Part shown: positions 1 through 6,600 of the stretch, piece after piece
Position numbering within the stretch: the stretch's first letter is position 1
Layout of the letters: each line of letters begins with the position of its first letter
Origin: Tannerellaceae bacterium
GTDB taxonomy: Bacteria > Bacteroidota > Bacteroidia > Bacteroidales > Tannerellaceae
DNA length: 7,004 nucleotides
Assembly (NCBI GenBank): GCA_020860805.1
Contig: JAJBTP010000614.1
Coordinates: forward strand, 1 to 7,004
Reading direction: 5' to 3'
Notes under the pieces: generated by a model
The model's input: the letters and a program-made list of their open reading frames with translations, nothing else
What the model was told of the DNA's origin: nothing
The model's database searches: none
Position numbers and translations under genes: made by a program

Positions 1-1071
1 GGCTTCTACGACCTGTTTGACTGCGCCTTTCATGTCTGCGGCCACACGCTGCTTTGAATAAACAAATTCAACCGCTTCACTATCAGATACTACATAGCCG
101 TCAAAACCATATTCCTGGCGCAATAATTCTGTTAAAAAATAATAGCTACCCGAAACCGGTATCCCATCATAATCATTGTAACTGCTCATTACTCCCATCG
201 GTTTGGTTTTGGGAATAAGTTTCCGATAAGGATACAAATGGATTTGATGCATTTCACGGGGGGGGGCGACGTGTGGGTCAGTACGGGCAAATCCATCACG
301 TCCGCCTTTTGGAACACTGTATACTGCAAAGTGTTTAAGGGTTGCAGCCACCCCCTGTGACTGGATTCCTTCCACCATACCAATTCCTAATTGAGTGGCA
401 TGATAGGGTTCCTCACCATAGCACTCTAAAACACGACCCCAGCGAGGGTCACGCGCCAGGTCTAAAATAGGAGCGTAAATATTAGTATAGCCTAACGTTT
501 TGGCTTCACGTCCCACAATTATACCTGCCTGCTTTACCAGTTCTTTATTCCAAGTAGAACCAATAGTAATAGGTGCCGGAAGTGGAGTAGCACGGTCATG
601 ATTTAAACCATGTATACCCTCATTCGTAAAATCTACCGGAATACCCAACCGGGTCTCCTCTATAAACCATCGTTGAACTGTATTAATGGCATCCGCATGG
701 GTACTGTAAGGATAGGAATAAGGGGTTTTAACCAGTCCGTTCAGATGTTCATCAATATTAGCTATACCATCTTTCCAAATCTCATTTTTCCAGCCTTCAT
801 GAGGAAGGTCATCTGCTAAGACACGTTTATAACCATACAGTGTTGCCAACTGGCAGGTCTTCTCTTCTATTGTCATTTGTGACAACAAGTCTGCAACACG
901 TGCTTCAATAGATGCTGATGGATCTTCATAGATATCCATCCTGCCGTTTTTATTGAGGTCAATCCATCCTTTCCGGTAAATAGGTGCTACTTTTTTCCCG
1001 GAAGGAAAGGCATAGACCACCGGAAAGACAATCGACAGTAATAAAATAATTGTTGTTAGTTGCTTAATCAT
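1..1071 (-). CDS. GH3 family beta-glucosidase-like enzyme, secreted (N-terminal part, runs off left edge)
   Basis: Exported glycoside hydrolase family 3 enzyme, expected to remove non-reducing beta-linked sugars (probably glucose) from oligosaccharides. The frame is open for 357 codons from ATG at 1071 to the window edge; the rest of the barrel and the C-terminal domain lie outside. Residues 1-21 form a Sec signal peptide (basic start, Leu/Ile-rich core, cleavage expected after VVYA), with no lipobox. Residues 38-49 (DLNKNGRMDIYE) match an EF-hand calcium loop. GH3 barrel motifs follow: NEGIHG, RDPRWGR, YGEEPY, LKHFAVYS, then GYVVSDSE with Asp330 as the predicted nucleophile. The start is preceded by an A-rich leader rather than a Shine-Dalgarno sequence and lies about 32 nt downstream of the predicted transcription start. 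A run of nine C inserts an apparent extra proline (VAPPREM; I recall VAPREM as usual) without breaking the frame. Family assignment is firm; substrate is inference. It differs from the neighbouring GH3, so it is not a recent tandem copy. Confidence 0.93.
   Translation of the reverse strand, partial: MIKQLTTIILLLSIVFPVVYAFPSGKKVAPIYRKGWIDLNKNGRMDIYEDPSASIEARVADLLSQMTIEEKTCQLATLYGYKRVLADDLPHEGWKNEIWKDGIANIDEHLNGLVKTPYSYPYSTHADAINTVQRWFIEETRLGIPVDFTNEGIHGLNHDRATPLPAPITIGSTWNKELVKQAGIIVGREAKTLGYTNIYAPILDLARDPRWGRVLECYGEEPYHATQLGIGMVEGIQSQGVAATLKHFAVYSVPKGGRDGFARTDPHVAPPREMHQIHLYPYRKLIPKTKPMGVMSSYNDYDGIPVSGSYYFLTELLRQEYGFDGYVVSDSEAVEFVYSKQRVAADMKGAVKQVVEA
258..266 (-). repeat. Nine-base C homopolymer inside the GH3 coding sequence
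   Basis: Nine G on the plus strand, nine C in the coding sense, within the codons for HVAPPREMH. The frame is intact on both sides at this length, as checked by counting from the ATG at 1071. From memory of related GH3 sequences the usual motif is HVAPREMH, which needs six C, so the tract appears expanded by one codon. Tracts of this length are prone to slippage in cells and to sequencing error. A change of one base would put the remainder of the protein out of frame before the catalytic Asp330. Confidence 0.8.
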
Positions 1072-1109
1072 GGTTTTTCTATCATTCGGATTTAACAATG
1101 TTGATACTA

Positions 1110-1139
1110 CAAATGTATGCCGGAACTGTTCTAAACAAG
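1110..1139 (-). promoter_or_regulatory. Bacteroides-type promoter for the left GH3 gene
   Basis: On the minus strand TACATTTG (1117-1110) is an exact match to the Bacteroides -7 consensus TAnnTTTG. A weak -33 element, CTTG (1139-1136), lies 18 nt upstream, slightly closer than usual. Transcription would start near 1103, giving a leader of about 32 nt. The placement inside the 142-bp gap between the two GH3 genes suggests the left gene can be transcribed independently of the broken upstream gene. It is a pattern match only, and the -33 box is poor. Confidence 0.5.
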
Positions 1140-1213
1140 TCCCACAAATCACCGGAAAAAGTATACAATTCATCAAAAGAATGCTTAATTTACCACATAA
1201 AATCAAGGATTCT

Positions 1214-2284
1214 TTAGTTTACAAAAAATTCCTCCCTCTGTAGGTCTACATCCCGTGAAGAGTTTCCAATCATTACCAGAAATCCTCCTTTTTCTACTCC
1301 ATACTTCATATTGATATCATAAAAACTCAAATCTTTTGCAGTAATATCAAAACTTACTTTACGGGTTTCACCGGGATGAAGAGTTATTTTTGTAAAACCT
1401 TTTAGCTCCTTTACCGGACGGACCACCGAACTGTAACAATCACGTATATACATTTGCACAACTTCAGTACCTGTTACCTTTCCTGTATTTCTTACTTCTA
1501 CTGTAGCCGTAATGGTTCCCTGAGGAGTCATACTTTTTGCAGATAACTGAATAGAACTAAATTCAAAATTAGAGTAGTTCAGTCCATACCCAAACTCAAA
1601 TAAAGGAGTGCTTTTGCCGGTACCATAATTAAACCATTTACTGGTTTGCTTATAATTATAATAGGTTTGTATTTGTCCGGCACTACGCGGAATAGTAATT
1701 GGTAATTTTGCTTCGGGATTGATTTCTCCGAATAGGATTTCTGCAATAGCCTGTCCACCGAATGAACCCGGTTCCCATGCTTCCACCAGAGCCGGAATAT
1801 GGTCGGCAATCCATTCTGTACTCAAAGGTCGCCCATTCACCAATACAACAATGGTTGGTATACCGGTATTGTAAATTTCTTCCACAAGTTCCTGTTGAAG
1901 TCCGACCAGCGACAATTCATAACGGTCTACATTTTCTCCGCAGGTTTTTTCTTTCCACATATAGCGCATGGAGTTCTCTCCCACAACTACAATAGCCAAA
2001 TCGGCATGAGCAGCTCTCTCTTTGGCTTGTTTTACACGTTCCATTTCCATTATACGCAGGTTAGTATCAAAAGGAAAGAAATCAAAATCACTTTCTGGCG
2101 AGACTTTTCGTAATCCTTCTATTACGGTCATAGTATTATCCTCGGGCTGACTGAACGCCCAGTCACCCAATATCGTTTCATTATTTGCATTAGGACCGGT
2201 TACAAAGATTTTCTTATACCGGTTACGGTCTATAGGCAGCAGACTATTTTCATTTTTAAGCAGAATAATACTTTTCCGTGCCAT
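1214..2284 (-). CDS. C-terminal fragment of the BglX-like GH3 (GH3 C-terminal domain plus Fn3-like domain)
   Basis: An open frame of 356 codons whose first ATG (2284) is an internal methionine of the intact protein, not a demonstrated start. Residues about 1-200 are the GH3 C-terminal domain: ARKSIILLKNE, VTGPNAN, DLAIVVVGE, GIPTIVVLVNGRPL, AWEPGSFGGQAIAEILFG and LPITIPRSAGQ. Glu117 in CGENVDRYELSL aligns with the glutamate of the GEASSR-type region and is the best acid/base candidate. FEFGYGLNYSNFEF leads into the Fn3-like domain with VVQMYIRD and RPVKELKGF. No signal peptide is present, so if translation restarted at 2284 the product would stay in the cytoplasm, apart from the exported barrel. 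There is no convincing terminator after the TAA. Confidence 0.8.
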   Translation of the reverse strand: MARKSIILLKNENSLLPIDRNRYKKIFVTGPNANNETILGDWAFSQPEDNTMTVIEGLRKVSPESDFDFFPFDTNLRIMEMERVKQAKERAAHADLAIVVVGENSMRYMWKEKTCGENVDRYELSLVGLQQELVEEIYNTGIPTIVVLVNGRPLSTEWIADHIPALVEAWEPGSFGGQAIAEILFGEINPEAKLPITIPRSAGQIQTYYNYKQTSKWFNYGTGKSTPLFEFGYGLNYSNFEFSSIQLSAKSMTPQGTITATVEVRNTGKVTGTEVVQMYIRDCYSSVVRPVKELKGFTKITLHPGETRKVSFDITAKDLSFYDINMKYGVEKGGFLVMIGNSSRDVDLQREEFFVN

Positions 2285-2305
2285 TTCAAGTGCCGTTTGC
2301 TGATG

Positions 2306-2315
2306 AGTATAGTAT
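2306..2315 (-). repeat. Tandem duplication of 5 bp (ATACT) causing the second frameshift
   Basis: The minus strand reads AATACTATACTCATCAG. Deleting one ATACT gives AAT ACT CAT CAG CAA, which reads N-T-H-Q-Q and joins the linker frame to the frame of the C-terminal half. With both copies present the linker frame runs into T-I-L-I-S-K instead. Duplication is the simplest explanation, though other two-base gains or one-base losses here would also restore the frame. Confidence 0.65.
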
Positions 2316-2380
2316 TAAAAACCACATCTTTTACTTTCTGTTCATCAATGTATGGATTGTCAAACAGTCCTAGTTTGAAT

Positions 2381-3517
2381 TTAGCCAACAGATTTTTTTA
2401 CTGCTTCATTTATGCGTTTTTCCGGCAGCTTACCTTCTTTTACCATGCGAATAATGGAATCGGCAAAATCCGGTCCATGCATATGCATATCCATTCCGTT
2501 AGCAACACTCTGCAAATAAGCTTCATCTAATGTGGCAGCAGTCGCATGCTTATCATGTACCCGTTCAATATCCATCCAATCACTCACTACAAACCCATCA
2601 AATTTCCAACGATTACGCAGAATATCTGTCATCAGATAGCGATTCACATGACAGGGAACCCCATTCAGTTCATTATGGGCCATCATAAAAGTAAATACTC
2701 CAGCATTTATACACTCTTTAAAAGGAGGAAGAAAAACTTCATGCAGGGTACGGTCGGAGATATCACACGGAGCCCCATTAATACCATTAATCGGCTGGCT
2801 TCCTCCTACAAAATGTTTGGCACAAGCAATGACTTTATCAAAACCAGTGAAATCACAGCTTTGTAACCCACGTACGGTAGCAGCTCCCATTTGGCCAACC
2901 AGATAAGGGTCTTCACCAAAAGTTTCTCCTACCCGTCCCCAACGTGCATCCCGTGCTACTTCTACATTAGGAGTAAATGCCCAATGTGTACCTGTTGCAC
3001 GCATTTCCAGCGCTGTTTCACGCGAAGCTTGTTCAACCAGTGCAGGTTCAAAAGTAGCAGCCTGTCCTATAGCAGTCGGGTAGACTGTTGCACCATGATA
3101 CAGACCTGTGCCGTGGACTGCATCAATACCAATCAATACCGGTATTTTCAGACGTGATTCCATTGCATAAGATTGTAACTGATTGGCTTCTTTAGCTGTA
3201 ACGACATGCAGGAACGAACCTATTAATCCTTTACGGGTCATTTCAATCAGTTCGGATGAATGAAGACCTGGATAAAATCCCTGGGCATGGCTCTCTTTCA
3301 TCTCTTCAAGAGTCATTTCTTTTTCAGCAGCTTTCATATGTTCCACTCCAACATACTGAGACATCTGGGCAACTTTCTCTTCCAGTGTCATTCGTTTCAT
3401 CAGGTCTTGTACTCTTTTTTCAGGCGGGATATCCGGATCCAGATAAAGAGCTTCTTTTTGGGTACAACCGGCAATTGTCAGTATTGCCAGGATACAGAAT
3501 AACAGGATTCTTTTCAT
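2381..3517 (-). CDS. N-terminal fragment of the BglX-like GH3 (lipoprotein signal plus catalytic barrel)
   Basis: An open frame of 378 codons. The first 18 residues are a lipoprotein signal (MKRILLFCILAILTIAGC) with lipobox IAGC and lipidated Cys18; the following TQKEA only weakly resembles a surface-export signal, so periplasmic or surface location is open. The GH3 N-terminal domain shows EKVAQMSQ, IDAVHGTG, RDARWGR, GEDPYLVG and AKHFVGG. GFVVSDWMDIE carries Asp313 as the predicted nucleophile. The product ends with EAVKKSVG, where the last three residues are out-of-frame reading after the A7 tract. On its own it has the nucleophile but lacks the C-terminal domain that supplies the acid/base residue, so it is unlikely to be active unless paired with the other half. 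Confidence 0.8.
   Translation of the reverse strand: MKRILLFCILAILTIAGCTQKEALYLDPDIPPEKRVQDLMKRMTLEEKVAQMSQYVGVEHMKAAEKEMTLEEMKESHAQGFYPGLHSSELIEMTRKGLIGSFLHVVTAKEANQLQSYAMESRLKIPVLIGIDAVHGTGLYHGATVYPTAIGQAATFEPALVEQASRETALEMRATGTHWAFTPNVEVARDARWGRVGETFGEDPYLVGQMGAATVRGLQSCDFTGFDKVIACAKHFVGGSQPINGINGAPCDISDRTLHEVFLPPFKECINAGVFTFMMAHNELNGVPCHVNRYLMTDILRNRWKFDGFVVSDWMDIERVHDKHATAATLDEAYLQSVANGMDMHMHGPDFADSIIRMVKEGKLPEKRINEAVKKSVG
2393..2399 (-). other. A7 tract at the first frameshift of the GH3 gene
   Basis: The coding sense is GCA GTA AAA AAA TCT, leading quickly to GGC TAA. With six A instead of seven it reads GTA AAA AAT CTG TTG GCT AAA, giving V-K-N-L-L-A-K, the expected end of the GH3 barrel. 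The tract has the form A AAA AAA in the reading frame, but a -1 slip leads to a TAG within eight codons. The needed shift is +1 or loss of one A, so classical -1 recoding does not rescue it. Confidence 0.75.
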
Positions 3518-3540
3518 AAGAAGACGTATAAAATTTGTTT

Positions 3541-3550
3541 TACCATGGTA
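3541..3550. repeat. Perfect 10-bp palindrome in the GH3 leader
   Basis: TACCATGGTA reads identically on both strands. It lies in the predicted 5' leader of the BglX-like gene, about 25 bp before the start codon. Its centre is 18 bp from the second palindrome at 3559-3568. It could be an operator half or chance. Confidence 0.4.
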
Positions 3551-3558
3551 TTTTACGA

Positions 3559-3568
3559 TTACCGGTAA
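3559..3568. promoter_or_regulatory. Perfect 10-bp palindrome directly downstream of the -7 box, possible operator
   Basis: TTACCGGTAA reads identically on both strands and abuts the -7 element, so it overlaps the expected transcription start. Such a position suits a repressor site, but AraC-type regulators of hybrid sensors usually bind upstream of the promoter as direct repeats. The link to the adjacent regulator is therefore not supported. Confidence 0.35.
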
Positions 3569-3598
3569 CAAATGTAGAAGCAGATACGTCTTCAGAAG
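3569..3598 (-). promoter_or_regulatory. Bacteroides-type promoter for the BglX-like GH3 gene
   Basis: TACATTTG (3576-3569, minus strand) matches TAnnTTTG exactly and shares nine bases, TACATTTGT, with the element before the left GH3 gene. The -33 position, 18 nt upstream, holds only CTTC, a poor match to TTTG; weak -33 boxes fit activator-dependent promoters. Start of transcription would be near 3563, about 45 nt before ATG 3517. This argues against the longer in-frame start at 3607, which would lie upstream of the promoter. Confidence 0.5.
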
Positions 3599-3631
3599 GT
3601 TACTCAACAGCTATTAAACGTGCACAAATGT

Positions 3632-6600
3632 TCATTTTGCTAAATAATCACGAGGAGAAACGCCATAAAATTCTTTAAAAATACGACTAAAGTATTTAGG
3701 GTTATCAATGTCCACCTGTTCGGCCACCTCCGTAATACTAAGACCTCCCGCTAATAACAAAGAAGCTGCCTTGCGTAAACGAATCATCCGGATAAATTCA
3801 GTAGGAGCCTGTCCGGTCAGGCTGGTAATTTTATTATATAGCAATGTACGACTCATAGCCATTTCACGACAAAGCAAAGTTATATTCAAATCAGAGTTAT
3901 CTATATTTTCCTCTACGAACTGCATAAACTTTTGCATAAACTCGTGGTCCACTTTATTATTTAGTTCTGCTGCATTATCATTCTTCAACTCATTTAACCA
4001 TCTTTTCTGTAATGTTTGCTGTTCTTTAAATATAGTATGAATCTTTGCTTTCAAAACCTCTTTATCAAAAGGTTTGGCAATATAATCAATTGCACCTAAC
4101 CGCACGCCTTGCAATACATTTTGTGGGTCAGTCAGTCCGGTAACCAGGAGAAACGGGATATGAGACGATTTTATATTCTCTTTCACCTGCCGGCAAAACT
4201 CAAATCCGTTCATTCCCGGCATCATCACATCCGAAATAATTAATTGGGGCTGGAATTCATCCATATACTCTAATGCTTCTCTTCCATTGGTAGCCAATTG
4301 AATCTGATAGAAAGGTTGTAATGACATTTCCAGATAGCGCGCCATCTCCGGATCATCTTCTGCAACCAGTATTCGTGGTCTTCCCTCCTCTTCGTCTATT
4401 TCGGTCATTGTTCCGGGTAACTCCGTGTTAGAAATAATGATTTCTCCTTCTACTTCCTGATACTGTAATGGAAAAATCAGATTAAACTCAGTCCCCACAC
4501 CAGGCTTGCTTCTGAATGAAATTTTTCCTTTATGAATTTTCACAAGAGAACCAACCAGTTTAAGACCAATTCCACTTCCAATTTCCTCTGAGTTAACGGC
4601 ATTCTCCGCTCTGAAAATATGTTTAAATACCATTCGCTGGTCACGTACCGAAATCCCGATACCCGTATCCCGCACCTGTAAATACCAGTTCGCATTGTCA
4701 ATAGTGGATGAAACCGTAATACAACCTCCATAAGGAGTATATTTAATGGCATTGGATAACAGATTATCAACAATACGGGAGATTTTTTTCTTATCAAATA
4801 AAACAGATTGTTTTATCATTTCACCGGGTTCATACTCAATTACAATCATTTTATTTCCAGCTACCAACCGGAAGGAATCAAGCCGGTAACGTATAAATGC
4901 ATCTACATCCTGACGGGATAGAACCAGACGGGTAGCATTCAGAGATATTCGTTGGAAATCAAGCAGCTTTTCTACAAAATGAGCCAGTTTCGCAGAATTA
5001 TTAAGAGCCATTTGCAGTAAGTTGGCACTTCGCCCTGTTAACTCGCTTTCTTTTTTCAAATCTTCCAGAGGTGCCTGAATTAAATTAAGCGGTGTTAGTA
5101 AATCATGGGCTGTAGTAATAAAGAAGTCTACCTTACTCTCAGTTTGTCGTTCCCTTTCACGTGCCTTTATTACTTTATAGATGTAATAAAAAACTAATAA
5201 AAGCAACCCTGTATAACATATTTTAGCCCAGACTGTAAGCCACCATGGTTGTCCAATCTGGAGAACTATGGAGCGTATAGGTTGTTGTACTCCATTGATA
5301 ACCGCACGGACATAAAAAGTATATTTACCAGGCATCACTCGCGAATAAGAAGCAATATCAACAGACGAGGGATGTGACCAATCGATATCGTGCCCCTCCA
5401 GATAATACGAATATTGGGTTTTACCGGGAATCTCAAAATTAGGTGCTGTAAAATGAAAGGATATGAAATTCTGATTATATGCCAGTTTTATTTCACGGGT
5501 ATAAAATATAGATTCTTTTAAAGGAGTTCCGGGGGTATCCGGATAAACAGGCATATTATAAAGATCAAATTGATAGATAAGGGTATGGTAAGAATCTTTT
5601 ACAACAGCTTTCTCCAAGGTAGAAGGGTCAAATAAAATAGCTCCATCCGAACTCCCTAACAATATTTGTCCATTCCTGCAACGATAATAGGCATTTGCAT
5701 TAAACTGATCGGATAAAAGCCCATCCTGTTTATCAAATACATCAATCTTTCCGGTAGCAACCTGAAGACGGTTTAGTCCTTTTTCAGTAGCAATCCATAT
5801 CTGACTTCCATCCGGTATAATTCCATATATATAATCAGATGAAAGTCCATCTTTACGAGTATACTGCCGGATAGAATCATTGGGTATATCATAATAATAC
5901 AAGCCATAGTTCTGGGTACCTACCCAATATTTACCCTCTCCGGCTTTCGCTATAGTAGGAACAGTTTTAGTGACAGGAGTCGGAGTAATCTCATATGTCT
6001 CTTTATTGAAAAGAAAAAGCCCGTTAAGTAGTCCCACTAAAAGATGGTCTTTTCCGTAGGTTTCAAAACAACTTATACGTCCCATATCAATTCGCTGTGT
6101 GCGCCCGGTTACCAGGTCATGATAATTAGCCTCTCCCATATGTCCTCCAAACCAAAGCTTATTCTCATCACGGAAAATAGCATAAATATAGTTTGATGCA
6201 ATAACAGATGTCGGACTACCGGCTGTAAATCGATCAACACTTTCTGTTTGTTTATTGATTCTTGCTACTCCAAAAGTATATCCTCCTGCCCAGACATTTC
6301 CCAAACCGTCTTCACAAAGTGTCAGAATATCCACCCCTTTCTCGCTTAACCGGTCACTATTAAAATAATTTTTCCAACGACCGGTTTTCCGGTTATGATA
6401 ACTCACTCCATTACTGGTTCCAAACCAGAAATCTCCATCCGAATCTTCCAGTACAGCATTTACCATATTATCAGCAATAGTCTGGGTATTACCCGGCTGA
6501 TGCACAAACCACGAAAAATCCTGCCGGGAAGGCTGCTGGAAAGAAACCCCTTCATGATAAGTGGCTACCCATAAATTACCATTCATATCTACACCTAGTC

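Larger units (their letters stand above)
1214..3517 (-). pseudogene. BglX-like GH3 beta-glucosidase lipoprotein gene, disrupted by two frameshifts
   Basis: The full gene would encode an exported GH3 enzyme of about 765 residues, the usual size for E. coli BglX-type beta-glucosidases: lipoprotein signal, GH3 N-terminal barrel, GH3 C-terminal domain and fibronectin III-like domain. It is split. The 5' part hits TAA at 2381 just after an A7 tract (2393-2399). The next roughly 80 bp encode good GH3 linker sequence in another frame (NLLAKFKLGLFDNPYID, then EQKVKDVVFN). The original frame returns after a tandem ATACT duplication (2306-2315), giving HQQTALEMARKS. Removing one A and one ATACT copy restores an unbroken frame through VVFNTHQQTALEMARKS. 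Both halves are otherwise intact, so the damage is recent or is an assembly error. The start is taken at ATG 3517, because 30 upstream in-frame codons lack a secretion signal and overlap the promoter element. It lies between the sensor gene and the second GH3 gene, all on the same strand. Confidence 0.85.
3520..3593. repeat. Pair of 10-bp perfect inverted repeats around the GH3 promoter
   Basis: GAAGACGTAT at 3520-3529 and its exact reverse complement ATACGTCTTC at 3584-3593 enclose 54 bp. That interval contains the predicted -7 box and two palindromes. The inner arm ends two bases upstream of the GH3 start codon. The layout resembles the invertible promoters of Bacteroidales, but the arms are short and the spacing small for that class. 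It could instead be a paired binding site, or a stem in readthrough RNA from the sensor gene. The symmetry is certain; the role is unknown. Confidence 0.6.

Noticed and set aside
189..383. Minus-strand 64-codon frame overlapping the left GH3
   Set aside because: It is an alternative frame through the poly-C tract; the real GH3 frame is open on both sides of the tract.
1199..1213. Small hairpin AATC-AAG-GATT after the GH3 stop codon
   Set aside because: A four-pair stem without GC richness or a clean T tract is too weak to call a terminator.
1762..2113. Plus-strand open frames overlapping the GH3 C-terminal domain
   Set aside because: They lie antisense to clearly conserved coding sequence, have no recognisable motifs and no promoter, and are shadow frames.
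2393..2399. Programmed -1 ribosomal frameshift at A AAA AAA
   Set aside because: The -1 frame ends at TAG within eight codons, the needed shift is the opposite one, and a second frameshift follows.
2476..2494. Alternating ATGCAT repeats
   Set aside because: They encode the MDMHMHG motif of the GH3 barrel and need no other explanation.
3518..3607. N-terminal extension of the lipoprotein GH3 to an ATG at 3607
   Set aside because: The extension buries the lipoprotein signal 30 residues inside and starts upstream of the predicted promoter, so ATG 3517 is preferred.
3626..3633. AACATTTG at the sensor stop codon as another -7 box
   Set aside because: It lacks the initial T of TAnnTTTG and has no clear -33 partner; the element at 3569-3576 is a better match.
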